Counted from the first letter of the stretch, positions 25,334-33,790 are shown. The stretch: DNA of 64,000 bases from Hoeflea_A sp965204935 (GCF_965204935.1 NZ_CBDBFO010000002.1); one strand, 5' to 3'. Program-made: numbers and translations. The notes: generated by a model from the sequence alone, not told the origin.

Positions 25334-25879
25334 ATGACCGAACAGCACAAGTTCGCCGGCGAGGACGAGCACGCCGGTTTCGCGACACCCGTACAGGACA
25401 TGATTGCGGCAGCTTTCCTGATCGTGCTCTCGCTGTGGATCATGATCGAAAGCGTGCGCATGACCAATCCCGGATCGTTGTCGACGACGCCCGGCCTGCT
25501 GCCCTTCATGACAGCCGGCAGCCTGTGTGTCATGGCATTGATCCTCGGCGCCATGGCGATCCGGCGCCGGGCAGCGGGCGCAACCGCCGCGGAAGACGAA
25601 AGGCCGGAACATGTGCGCACCGCGATGCTGGCGGCTTTCATTGGCGCCTATCTCCTGGCGCTTCAGTTCTTGAATTTCGAATACACGACAATGGTCGGCG
25701 GCATGGAGCTGGCCTATGGCGGCTTCGAAGTCATCACCATCGTTTTCCTGACGATCATCCTGACCGTTTTCTGGACCACCGCCATCTGGAAGTGCCTTCT
25801 TGTTTCGGCAGTGTGGATCACGCTGCTTGCCGCGGCTTTCCGCTACGTCTTTGTCATACCGCTGCCGGGCTCGATCTGA
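25334..25879 (+). CDS. tctB: TTT transporter small permease (TctB), system 2
   Basis: A 181-residue protein with four hydrophobic segments, from PVQDMIAAAFLIVLSLWIMI to the C-terminal AVWITLLAAAFRYVFVIPLP. The NPGSLSTTPGLLPFMTAGSL segment after the first helix is typical of TctB. It follows tctC by 100 bases and precedes tctA by three. Its partner TctA is frameshifted, so function of the system is doubtful in this strain. Confidence 0.87.
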   Translation: MTEQHKFAGEDEHAGFATPVQDMIAAAFLIVLSLWIMIESVRMTNPGSLSTTPGLLPFMTAGSLCVMALILGAMAIRRRAAGATAAEDERPEHVRTAMLAAFIGAYLLALQFLNFEYTTMVGGMELAYGGFEVITIVFLTIILTVFWTTAIWKCLLVSAVWITLLAAAFRYVFVIPLPGSI

Positions 25880-25882
25880 CCG

Positions 25883-27368
25883 ATGATGCTGGAGTCGATC
25901 CTTCAGGCGCTGACGCCCTACATCCTTCTGGTTACCCTCGCCGGCGTGTCGCTCGGTATCGTTTGGGGCGCGATGCCGGGTCTTTCGACGACGATGGCAA
26001 TGGCCCTCCTCATCGGCCTCTCGGCAAGCATGGACCAGGCGACAGCGATTTCCTTCATGCTCGGCGTCTATACCGGCAGCGTGTTCGGCGGCGCCATCTC
26101 CGCGGTGCTGATCAATATTCCCGGCACGCCCGATGCCGTTCCGACCATGATCGAGGGGCACCAGCTCGCCCGAAAGGGTGAAGGCGGCAAGGCGCTCGGC
26201 ATGGCCATCGGTGCATCCTTTATCGGCAATTGGGTCGGTATCCTGCTGCTGATCGGCTTCATTCCGCTGATCCTCGCCTTTGCCCTGCACTTCCGGTCCT
26301 GGGAGATGTTCCTGCTCGCCGTGATCGGCATCACCGTCAGCGGCTCGATGTCCGCCGGCAGCCTGCCGCTCAAGGGCTGGATTGCCGGCTGGCTGGGTCT
26401 ACTCGTCGCCTTTGTCGGTATCGATCCCATTCACGGCGTGCCGCGCTTCACCTTCGGCACGCTCGAATTGATGGACGGCATCAACTACGTTGCGGTCCTG
26501 ATCGGCCTGTTCGGCCTCGCGGGTGCTTCCGCAACGCGAGCACTATTCCATACCCTCGGAAGTCGGGCGTGTTCTTCCTTCGCTCAGCATGCTGTTTCGC
26601 TATTTCCGCACGGCCGTGCGCTCCGGCATCATCGGCACCCTTATCGGCGCGATCCCGGGCGCCGGCGCCAACGTCGCGTCATTCCTGTCCTACGACATCG
26701 GCCGGCGGCGGGCCAAGCCCGAGGAGCGCAAGAAATGGGGCAAGGGAAGTTACGAGGCGATCGTCAGTTCGGAAGTCGCGAACAACGCCAATATCGGCGG
26801 ATCGATGCTTCCCATGTTGGCGCTCGGCATCCCGGGCAACGCCGCCGCGGCCGCGCTTCTTGCCGCCCTCACGCTCAAGAACATTGTCGTCGGGCCAACC
26901 ATCGAGATCGATCACCCCGGCCTGATCTACTTCATCTATTCGGCGCTCATCGTCGCCAATATCCTGATGTATGTCGCGGCGATCGCACTGATCAAACCGT
27001 GTGTGAAGCTGTTCAGCCTGCCGCGCGGCCTACTTCTGCCGCTAATCATCCCGATCTGCGTCATCGGCGCCTATGCTGTGCGGCTCAGCATGTTCGATGT
27101 CTGGGTCATGTTCGCCGCCGGCATTGCCGACTACGTGCTGCACGCCTTCCGCTTTCCGACGGCACCGGTCGTCCTCGGCGTCATTCTCGGGCCGCTTGCG
27201 GACGAGAATCTTCGGCGCGCCATGCTGCTCTTCGAGGACAAGACTTTCGGCTTCGTGCTGTCGCAATATTTCGGAACGTTCCTGCTTATCGCCCTTTGCA
27301 TGATTTTCGCCGAGGGCCTCATTCGCGCGCGGCGCAACAAGAACTCGGTTGGAGGTTTTGGTGACTGA
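25883..27368 (+). pseudogene. tctA: TTT transporter large permease (TctA), system 2, frameshifted
   Basis: From the ATG at 25883 the frame encodes a normal TctA N-terminus (AGVSLGIVWGAMPGLSTTMA, VLINIPGTPDAVPTMIEGHQ) up to LIGLFGLA near 26521. The homologous continuation, with EVGRVLPSLSMLFRYFRTAV and GTLIGAIPGAGANVASFLSY, is in another frame from 26523 and runs to the TGA at 27366-27368. One extra G or loss of two bases in GCGGGTGCTT accounts for it. In-frame repair would give about 494 codons, normal for TctA. A sequencing error is possible. The stop codon coincides with the target duplication of IS5 copy B. Confidence 0.88.
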
Positions 27369-28300
27369 GAGCCGGATTTAAAAGTAGTTGAGCGATATCA
27401 ATGGTTTGTGATTCAACAGTCTTTTCAAAGAAGATGGAGAATCACGATGCCATGGAATGATATCGCCCGCGCCGAACATAACAGAGACCATTTGAGATTT
27501 CCAAGCGATTTGACCGATGAGGAATGGACGATACTTGCCCCGTTCATTCCGCCGGCAAAACGGGGTGGACGACCGCGTACGACCGATATGCGCGAGGTGA
27601 TGAACGCGATCCTTTATATCGCAACCAGCGGCTGCCAGTGGCGCATGCTGCCGAAGCAGTTCCCACCGGTATCGACGGTACGTGGCTATTTCTACACCTG
27701 GAGCCGCATGGGTCTTTTTGCAGCCATCAATCACCTCCTGGTCCTCAATACCCGCGAACTGGAAGGCCGCGCGGCTTCACCGACGGCCGGCGTGATCGAC
27801 AGCCAGAGCGTGAAAACCACCGAAAGCGGGGGCGTTCGCGGCTATGACGCCGGCAAGAAGGTCAAGGGCCGCAAGCGACACATCGTCACCGATACGATCG
27901 GCCTGATGCTGTTCATCATCGTTCACGCCGCCAACATTCAGGACAGGGACGGGGCCTGCGACCTGATCAGGGCTGTCGGCGACCGCTTCCCCTGGCTGCG
28001 CCACATCTTCGCCGATGGCGCCTATGCGGGACCGAAGTTGCGAGCAGCGCTCGCGGGGCATGGCGACTGGACGGTCGAGACCGTCAAGCGCTGCGACAGC
28101 GCAGTCGGTTTCAAGGTTCTGCCGCGTCGATGGGTGGTGGAACGAACTTTCGCCTGGCTCGGGCGCTGCCGCAGACTGGCCCGGGACTGGGAGAGGACCA
28201 TCCAGAACTCAACCGCGTGGGCGTTCATAGCAAGCATCCGGTTCATGACGCGGCGTCTCGCAAGGTATTGTTACGTTTGAATAACTTTTGAATCCGGCTC
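27369..28300 (+). mobile_element. IS5-family insertion sequence, copy B
   Basis: A 932-bp element with the same terminal repeats, orientation and coding content as copy A at 5644-6575. It is flanked by the 3-bp duplication TGA (27366-27368 and 28301-28303). The TGA is the tctA stop codon and also overlapped codons 2-3 (ACT GAG) of the next gene, whose GTG start at 27361 is now cut off. Confidence 0.95.
27447..28280 (+). CDS. IS5-family transposase, copy B
   Basis: A 277-residue DDE transposase with translation identical to copy A (5722-6555). It has the same GGAG ribosome site and the same DDE motifs (GVIDSQSVKTTESGG, LRHIFADGAYAG, RRWVVERTFAWLG). Its stop codon at 28278-28280 is in the same frame as the decapitated Gfo/Idh gene downstream. 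Read-through of that TGA would produce a fusion. Confidence 0.93.
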   Translation: MPWNDIARAEHNRDHLRFPSDLTDEEWTILAPFIPPAKRGGRPRTTDMREVMNAILYIATSGCQWRMLPKQFPPVSTVRGYFYTWSRMGLFAAINHLLVLNTRELEGRAASPTAGVIDSQSVKTTESGGVRGYDAGKKVKGRKRHIVTDTIGLMLFIIVHAANIQDRDGACDLIRAVGDRFPWLRHIFADGAYAGPKLRAALAGHGDWTVETVKRCDSAVGFKVLPRRWVVERTFAWLGRCRRLARDWERTIQNSTAWAFIASIRFMTRRLARYCYV

Positions 28301-28301
28301 T

Positions 28302-29426
28302 GAGAAAAGAAAGGAAATCGGCCTGGCCATCATCGGCTGCGGCACGATCGGACGCATTCGCGCGGAACTGGCCCGCGCCTATCCGGGTGTCGGCTGGATC
28401 GGCCTTTGCGATATCAAGTCCGATATCGGCGAAAAACTGCGCGACGACGTCAATGCCGATTTCTTCACCACCGATTTCCGCGAGCTGCTCGCCCGGCCGG
28501 AAGTGACGGCCGCCATCATCGCGACGGACGAGAATTTCCACACCGACCCGACACTCGCCGCCGTCGAGCGCGGTCTTGATCTCTTTATCGAAAAACCGCT
28601 CGCGACCGATGCGCGCCAGTCGCAGCAGATCCTCGACGCGATCAACGCCGCCGGCGTCGATGCGGTTGTCGGCTACACGCAGCGCTTCCGCCGCCGTTTC
28701 CTGGCAGTCAAGGAGCGGCTGGTGACAGGCCAGATCGGTGATGTGACATCGGTTGTCACCCGCGCGTTCATGAACCGCATGGTGCCGATCGCCACCGTCA
28801 GCCGCACCCAGGACCGGGCCAACCTGACGCCCATGGTCGTTTCCGGCACCCACAGCCTCGACATGTGCATGTGGCTGATGGAAGGCAAGAAACCCGTTTC
28901 GGTCTATGCCCAGTCCTGCGACACGGCACTCGGTAAATGGGGCACCAAGGATTCCACCTTCGGCATCTTCACCATGGATGACGGCACCATCTGGAGCATG
29001 AATATCTCCTGGGCGCTGCCGGTGGTCTGGCCGGGTGCCGTCTACGGTATCGAGATCGGCATTGTCGGCACCAAGGGCGTTATCGACATCGAGGACACAC
29101 ACCGCGACGTTGTGTTGGCGACCGAAGTGGCTCAGGGCGCCGGCTATGCGCCGGAAGGCTTCGATCCGGGCGCACCGCGGCACGTCGATTTCCTGACCAG
29201 CTACCCGCCCGGCGATTTGCACGACAACCAGCTGTGGGGGCCGATGCGCGAGGAAACCAACGCCTGGTACCAGCGGGTCTACACTGGCCAGCGCACACCG
29301 CATGCCACGGCCACGGATGGGCACAACAACCTGCTTTTGACGATGGCGATGGACCTTTCGGCAAAGCGCGGCCGCCCCGTTGAATTGCCTGCTGATCCGG
29401 ACGAACTGATGCGGGAACTTGTTTGA
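28302..29426 (+). pseudogene. Gfo/Idh/MocA family oxidoreductase (third), start codon lost to IS5 copy B
   Basis: The frame begins at the IS junction with EKRKEIGLAIIGCGTIGRIR, a Rossmann start. It continues through FIEKPLATDARQSQQILDAI and the SGTHSLDMCMWLMEGKKPVS catalytic block to the TGA at 29424-29426. Rejoining across the element gives GTG-ACT-GAG with GGAGG a few bases upstream at 27351-27355, overlapping the tctA stop. The native protein was therefore about 376 residues and translationally coupled to tctA. The next possible start, a GTG at 28503, would drop the dinucleotide-binding motif. It shares a DTHRDVVL segment with the Gfo/Idh protein at 17889. Confidence 0.88.
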
Positions 29427-30361
29427 TGGCTGCGATCCCGCTCAGGTTCGGCGGCTATCAGGGGCCCGCTTCCGTGCACACCCGCGCCGGGCATGCGTTC
29501 GGAAAGGCTTTGAACGAAGAACTCGGCGGTGCGGTGGATTTTTCCTTCGACAGCAACATCGTCGAGCGCGGGCAGAAAGCCTCCGACCTTTTGTCCATGG
29601 TGGAAACCGGGGCGCTCGACGCCTGCTATTTTTCCTCCAGTTATCTCGCCTCGCGGGTTCCTGAACTCGGCATCTTCGACCAGCATTTCATCGTGCCGGA
29701 CCGGGCCCGTGCCTATGCGGTGCTCGACGGCGCGCTCGGACAGGAACTTGCCGGTCTGATGCGCGAGAAGACCGGATACGCGGTGCTCGATTTCTGGGAC
29801 AACGGCTTTCGCCATATCTCGAACGGCAAGGGGCCGATCCTTGCGCCGCAGGACTGCGCGGGCCTCAAGCTCCGCACCCTTGCCAACGACAATCACCAGC
29901 GCGTCTTCCGTGCGCTCGGTTTCGAACCGAAGACCATTGATGTGCGCGACCTTCCCGCCGCGGTGGCGGATGGAACCGTCGACGCGCAGGAAAACCCGCT
30001 GACCAACATCTACAATTTCGGGCTTCATTCGCATCACAAATACATCACCCTGACCCGCCACCTGATCGGCGTCGCCATGGTGCTATTCAACAAGGACTCC
30101 GTGGACGCCTGGCCTTCTAAATTCAAGGACGGCGTCCAGCGGGCGCTGCGCAAGGCGACGCTTGCACAGCGTGGCTTCGCGGATGAAGACGATGCGGTCT
30201 GCGCCGAGAAGCTGGTTGCGGAAGGGGTCGAGATCAGCGAACTCGGCGACGATCACCGGCTCGCCTTCGTCGACGCGACAAAGGACGAGGTGGCCAGGAC
30301 ACGCGCTCAGTTCGACGCGAGACTGATCGGCCTTTTCGACGAGGACCTGGCCGGCGGGTAA
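29426..30361 (+). CDS. DctP-like TRAP binding protein without a signal peptide
   Basis: A 311-residue protein whose ATG overlaps the Gfo/Idh stop (TGATG). The sequence starts MAAIPLRFGGYQGPASVHTR, directly with the first beta-strand of a DctP fold. Family segments GADALDAC-like ETGALDACYFSSSYLASRVP and AGLKLRTLANDNHQRVFRAL follow, then the RDLPAAVADGTVDAQENPLT block. No hydrophobic signal precedes it and none can be added upstream, so it appears cytoplasmic. No DctQ/DctM genes adjoin it. It could have become a ligand sensor or substrate chaperone, or have lost its signal; it was probably co-translated with the disrupted Gfo/Idh gene. Confidence 0.8.
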   Translation: MAAIPLRFGGYQGPASVHTRAGHAFGKALNEELGGAVDFSFDSNIVERGQKASDLLSMVETGALDACYFSSSYLASRVPELGIFDQHFIVPDRARAYAVLDGALGQELAGLMREKTGYAVLDFWDNGFRHISNGKGPILAPQDCAGLKLRTLANDNHQRVFRALGFEPKTIDVRDLPAAVADGTVDAQENPLTNIYNFGLHSHHKYITLTRHLIGVAMVLFNKDSVDAWPSKFKDGVQRALRKATLAQRGFADEDDAVCAEKLVAEGVEISELGDDHRLAFVDATKDEVARTRAQFDARLIGLFDEDLAGG

Positions 30362-30371
30362 TTCGTTCCCG

Positions 30372-30665
30372 TTATTCGGCGATCGCCTTGTAGGTTGCAA
30401 TGTCGAAGGACACGCCGCTTTCAAGAAGTGCCTGCCATTTCGGGTTCCACGGCGCCCAATCGTCGCTTCCCATACAGGCAATATGGTCTCTTTCGGTTTC
30501 CCATTCCCAATAGGTCATCGTATGGCTGCCGTCCTCGGCCAAATGTACGCGTATGGAAACAAAACCCGGTTGCTCCTTTGCAATCTCGACGGCCTTTTGT
30601 GAAAGATCCAGCACGTCCTTTCTTTGCTCTGCAGAAAACCGTGTGTGCGTAACGACGTAGAACAA
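30372..30665 (-). CDS. ABM-superfamily (antibiotic biosynthesis monooxygenase-like) small protein
   Basis: A 97-residue dimeric alpha/beta-barrel type protein. It begins MFYVVTHTRFSAEQRKDVLD and contains EIAKEQPGFVSIRVHLAEDG and HTMTYWEWETERDHIACMGS, characteristic of ABM/YgiN-like domains. Members are small cofactor-free oxygenases or of unknown role. It is convergent with the DctP-like gene and 9 bases downstream of the SRPBCC gene, so likely in the ArsR-SRPBCC operon. Function not assigned. Confidence 0.75.
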   Translation of the reverse strand: MFYVVTHTRFSAEQRKDVLDLSQKAVEIAKEQPGFVSIRVHLAEDGSHTMTYWEWETERDHIACMGSDDWAPWNPKWQALLESGVSFDIATYKAIAE

Positions 30666-30674
30666 GGCAGCCTC

Positions 30675-31121
30675 CTATTCGGTCAGTGAATTCATCGGAC
30701 GGCTGCACAGCGTATCGGGGCCGGGCACGCCACCGGTTGCAGCAACGGAAAGCCGCGCCAGATGATGGTCCCAGCCCAACGCCGCGATCTGCGGGAACGG
30801 ATCGGCGAGACCCGTATGGGTGATCTCGACGCGGGTACCGCCCGCTTGTTCGAGCAAACGAACCTCGACAAGGTTGCTGGGGGCCGTAATTCCGGCAGGT
30901 GGCTCAAGCTCATAGGAAAGAAAGGTCGGTGGTTCTACCGACAAGAAGCGGCCGGTTATGACTCCGGCTTCGCCCATATCCAGCTCGTAAAGCCCACCGG
31001 GAACCGGTTCGAGCCGCACATTCAGCCCGCACCATTGCCGCATTTTGTCGGCAACGACGAGATACTCAAACACGGTCGCGGGCGACGCATCGATCCAGAT
31101 GGTTTTGACGATCGCCGTCAT
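30675..31121 (-). CDS. SRPBCC (AHSA1-like) domain protein
   Basis: A 148-residue protein with an N-terminal KTIWIDASPATVFEYLVVAD, a central GGLYELDMGEAGVITGRFLS and a C-terminal GGTRVEITHTGLADPFPQIA helix region, typical of the AHSA1 branch of the START-like fold. Its ATG overlaps the ArsR stop by four bases (ATGA). ArsR-AHSA1 pairs are widespread; the SRPBCC protein presumably binds a small hydrophobic ligand. No specific ligand can be proposed. Confidence 0.83.
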   Translation of the reverse strand: MTAIVKTIWIDASPATVFEYLVVADKMRQWCGLNVRLEPVPGGLYELDMGEAGVITGRFLSVEPPTFLSYELEPPAGITAPSNLVEVRLLEQAGGTRVEITHTGLADPFPQIAALGWDHHLARLSVAATGGVPGPDTLCSRPMNSLTE

Positions 31122-31444
31122 TTCCGACCCCTCTTGTCGCGCTCGACAACATGCTTCAATCGCGGCAATGCCGTATCCCAGTAGTCGACAAACCAGGCCC
31201 GCAGCTCATCAATTGTCGACGGATCTGCTGAATAAAGCCGTGACTGTGCCTCTTTTCGAACGATGATCAGGCCCGCGTCGAGCAGCACGCGCAAATGGCG
31301 CGAGACAGCGGGTCGGGTGATTTCGAATCCGGCCGCGACCTCACCCGCTGATATCTCGCCGCCCGACGCGAGTTGCTTCAGGATCGCCCTGCGGGTCGGG
31401 TCGGCCATCGCCCGCAATTGCGTGTCGATCATTCCGTCATGCAT
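31118..31444 (-). CDS. ArsR-family transcriptional regulator
   Basis: A 108-residue winged-helix protein using the ATG at 31442-31444 (MHDGMIDTQLRAMADPTRRA). A start at 31486 would place the operator inside the gene. The HTH reads AAGFEITRPAVSRHLRVLLD. It lacks the metal-binding CxC of ArsR/SmtB sensors, as usual for regulators paired with SRPBCC proteins. A perfect GTAACA-N4-TGTTAC palindrome 20 bases upstream is a likely autoregulatory operator. Confidence 0.87.
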   Translation of the reverse strand: MHDGMIDTQLRAMADPTRRAILKQLASGGEISAGEVAAGFEITRPAVSRHLRVLLDAGLIIVRKEAQSRLYSADPSTIDELRAWFVDYWDTALPRLKHVVERDKRGRK

Positions 31445-31463
31445 TATGTAACCATTCTCTTTC

Positions 31464-31479
31464 GTAACAAGTATGTTAC
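31464..31479. promoter_or_regulatory. ArsR operator candidate GTAACA-N4-TGTTAC
   Basis: A perfect 6+6 inverted repeat separated by AGTA, 20-35 bases upstream of the ArsR ATG. Another half-site-like GTAAC lies at 31448-31452. Position and symmetry fit autorepression by the ArsR protein (inference). Confidence 0.65.
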
Positions 31480-31564
31480 AAATCATGCACGACCGGCGTT
31501 GTCAAGCGCTGCCGCGGAGACTGTTAATGGCTACCAATGTCCGGACTTAGTCGGTTATCTATTC

Positions 31565-32107
31565 TCAGGCGGCGCTGCTGCGCATGCTGCCCGCAACCGC
31601 CTTGCCCCAGCCCACAACAGCGCCGTGTTCGGCTGGCAGCAGTATCGCCAGGTCGCCGGCGAATTCTTCGAAAGCCGGTTCATAGGTGTCACGGACCGCG
31701 GTCAGAACCGGTATGCCGAGATCAAGCGCCTTTTCAATGACAACCCGGAAACCGTGGCCGTCGGATTCTCCCTTGCCGAAACGGTTGAGGATCAGAAGGT
31801 CGACGCGTTCTTCCAGCGTGCCGACGAGATCGCCGCAAACATCGGCAAGGGCCTGCGGATCGAGTTTGCACCCGCGCGATCCGGCGCCCAGTGCCTGGGA
31901 AATCCGGTGCCGCTGGCCCGTCACTATGTCTTCCAGATAGGTAATGTCGCAACAGGTCGTGGGGTCCGGCGTCTCCCGCTGCACGAAGCCGACAATACGA
32001 AGGCCCTCCGCGCGCAAGGCGGCGATTGCCGTGTCAAAGACGCCATCCACGTGAAAATCCTTGCCGAAACGGATTGCCGCCAGTCGGTGCGCGGTCTTGT
32101 CTGTCAT
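31565..32107 (-). CDS. DUF2478 family protein (putative nucleoside-triphosphatase-like)
   Basis: A 180-residue protein starting MTDKTAHRLAAIRFGKDFHV at the ATG at 32105-32107 (GGAG 6 nt before). It contains CCDITYLEDIVTGQRHRISQ and EERVDLLILNRFGKGESDGH, matching my recollection of DUF2478. That family is often found beside molybdenum uptake and molybdoenzyme genes. The adjacent nitrate reductase cluster fits that association. Biochemical function is unknown. It lies 170 bases downstream of the hemerythrin gene on the same strand, so it may have its own promoter. Confidence 0.72.
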   Translation of the reverse strand: MTDKTAHRLAAIRFGKDFHVDGVFDTAIAALRAEGLRIVGFVQRETPDPTTCCDITYLEDIVTGQRHRISQALGAGSRGCKLDPQALADVCGDLVGTLEERVDLLILNRFGKGESDGHGFRVVIEKALDLGIPVLTAVRDTYEPAFEEFAGDLAILLPAEHGAVVGWGKAVAGSMRSSAA

Positions 32108-32277
32108 TTGAAACTCCGTTGCATCACAACAGCCTACACCTTTTTGCACAAAGGCAAATGGGACAAATGGCCGGTGACCAGATCGGCCGGCACGCGGCTG
32201 TCCCAACGGCCGACACACAGAAAGTGGGGTACCGGCGCCGCTTCACGGTGGCCCATTGGACATTGTGACTGATTTGG

Positions 32278-32859
32278 TCAGACGGCATTTTTATTCTCCG
32301 GATAATCTATGCCACGGCGCGCTGCCATGCGGCGCCCGAGGTTGCGCAGGTCGTCTTCCGTCAGGCGTGCGCGTGCAAGCGGCAGCACAATGGCATTTTC
32401 AACGATCAGATGCCGTCGTTCGCCATCCGCAAAGCGCATGAGGAGCGCTGCTAACTCCGCTCGGGGAAAATCAGCCCCTTCTGTTTCAAGTGCTTGCGCC
32501 AATCCCTCGACGATCCGCTCGGCGATTTCATTGTCCGAGGCATGTTCGAGGCTCAACGCACCAAGCACATCCTCAATACCATCCTCGGGAAGCGCACGCC
32601 GGCGCAACATCGGGAAAAGGTCCTCTTCCTCATCGATAACATGCAGGCCAAAATCAAACGCCATGAATCCCAGGATCGCGTCGGCCATTTCGCGATCCAA
32701 TCCATCAGCATTGGCCAGGTGTTCCACCGCCTGGCACAGGGAGCGCTGCCGAAAATGTTCGGAGAGGATGTAGTCGAGCGGCGCCAGAAGCTGCAAAGCA
32801 GGCGGCGGCTCGCCGAGCGCGGCAATCGCCAGTTTCCGTGCTTCCGCCAGCCTGTCCAT
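32278..32859 (-). CDS. hemerythrin/HHE-domain protein
   Basis: A 193-residue four-helix protein with DYILSEHFRQRSLCQAVEHL near residue 30, FGLHVIDEEEDLFPMLRRRA near 70, LSLEHASDNEIAERI near 105 and DGERRHLIVENAIVLPLARA near 150. The spaced His and Glu residues fit the diiron hemerythrin-like HHE family. Such proteins act in oxygen or nitric oxide sensing and iron-sulfur repair in denitrifiers. It follows ppiC by 10 bases and is probably the last gene of the nar operon. Confidence 0.82.
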   Translation of the reverse strand: MDRLAEARKLAIAALGEPPPALQLLAPLDYILSEHFRQRSLCQAVEHLANADGLDREMADAILGFMAFDFGLHVIDEEEDLFPMLRRRALPEDGIEDVLGALSLEHASDNEIAERIVEGLAQALETEGADFPRAELAALLMRFADGERRHLIVENAIVLPLARARLTEDDLRNLGRRMAARRGIDYPENKNAV

Positions 32860-32869
32860 GCTCTATGTC

Positions 32870-33787
32870 CTACTGCACCAGAGGCCCCTCACCGGCCTTG
32901 AGGCTGATACCGCGGATGTCGGCGCGGCCGGCCAGGATTGAAATGTACTGCGACACAGCCCGCGACCATGCCGCGGCTTCAAGCCACGAGGCGATGCGCA
33001 CCTGCACCAGTTCGAACGGCAATTGCTCGCCGGCTTCCTTGCGGCCGAGCGCGACGACATGAAAGCCGAACCGGCTTTCCACGGGCACCGGCGACACCGC
33101 GCCTGGTTTCATCTGTGCAATCGCCCGCTCAAACTCGGGCACGGTGCTTCCACGCGTCAACTGCCCGAGATTGCCGCCTTGCTCGCGGGATGGACAGTCG
33201 GAATGCTCCCTGGCCAGGCCTGCAAAATCCTCCGGGTTCCCTGACAGGTGATCGCAAAGCCGCTGTGCGAGTGCAGACGCAGCCTTCCGTGCAGCGCCAT
33301 CCTCAGGCGCCGCAGCGAGCAGGATGTGCCGTGCCTCGACGAGCGGCTGCGAGAAAAACCTGTCGGAATTTTTCTCGTAGAAGCGCCGGCATTCTGCCTC
33401 GCCCGCCGAAGGTACGTCGATCTCTCGATCGACAAGTTGACGTATGGCGGCATCCCGCGCGATTTCCGGGCGCCCCTCACTGTCACGGTCCGGTTCCGCG
33501 ATGATGCCAGTTCGCTGCGCCTCCTGCCACAGCAGTTCACGCACCACCAGGGCACGCGCCGCTTCCGCAAGCGCACCGCCCGGATTTTCAGCCGGATGGT
33601 TCTGGGCCTCGGCAAGGAGGTCGGTCTCGGCAATCACCACACCGTTGACGCTGATCTCGCGCATGACCGGACCCGCCTTCGGCGGAACCGATGTATCCGG
33701 TTCCCGATAGGTTGTGTAGCCCTCGCCGTCCGGCCGCGGCGCAACCGCGGCCGGTTCGATGGATGGATTCCTGTAGACGGTTGCCAT
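32870..33787 (-). CDS. parvulin-type peptidyl-prolyl isomerase associated with nar genes
   Basis: A 305-residue protein with an N-terminal proline-rich tail (about 40 residues), a SurA_N/NifM-like helical region and a PpiC domain near residues 145-245 (VEARHILLAAAPEDGAARKA, CPSREQGGNLGQLTRGSTVP, SRFGFHVVALGRKEAGEQLP). No signal peptide is evident, so it may be cytoplasmic. It lies three bases after narI. Similar PpiC genes occur in narGHJI operons of other proteobacteria and are thought to aid nitrate reductase maturation; that role is inferred here. Confidence 0.85.
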   Translation of the reverse strand: MATVYRNPSIEPAAVAPRPDGEGYTTYREPDTSVPPKAGPVMREISVNGVVIAETDLLAEAQNHPAENPGGALAEAARALVVRELLWQEAQRTGIIAEPDRDSEGRPEIARDAAIRQLVDREIDVPSAGEAECRRFYEKNSDRFFSQPLVEARHILLAAAPEDGAARKAASALAQRLCDHLSGNPEDFAGLAREHSDCPSREQGGNLGQLTRGSTVPEFERAIAQMKPGAVSPVPVESRFGFHVVALGRKEAGEQLPFELVQVRIASWLEAAAWSRAVSQYISILAGRADIRGISLKAGEGPLVQ

Positions 33788-33790
33788 TGA

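Noticed and set aside
25883..27368. Programmed ribosomal frameshift in tctA
   Set aside because: There is no slippery heptamer or following pseudoknot at GCGGGTGCTT, and TctA proteins are not known to use frameshifting; mutation or read error is simpler.
5644..28300. Composite transposon formed by IS5 copies A and B
   Set aside because: The outer flanks differ (TCA on the left, TGA on the right) and each copy has its own duplication, so the segment was not transposed as a unit.
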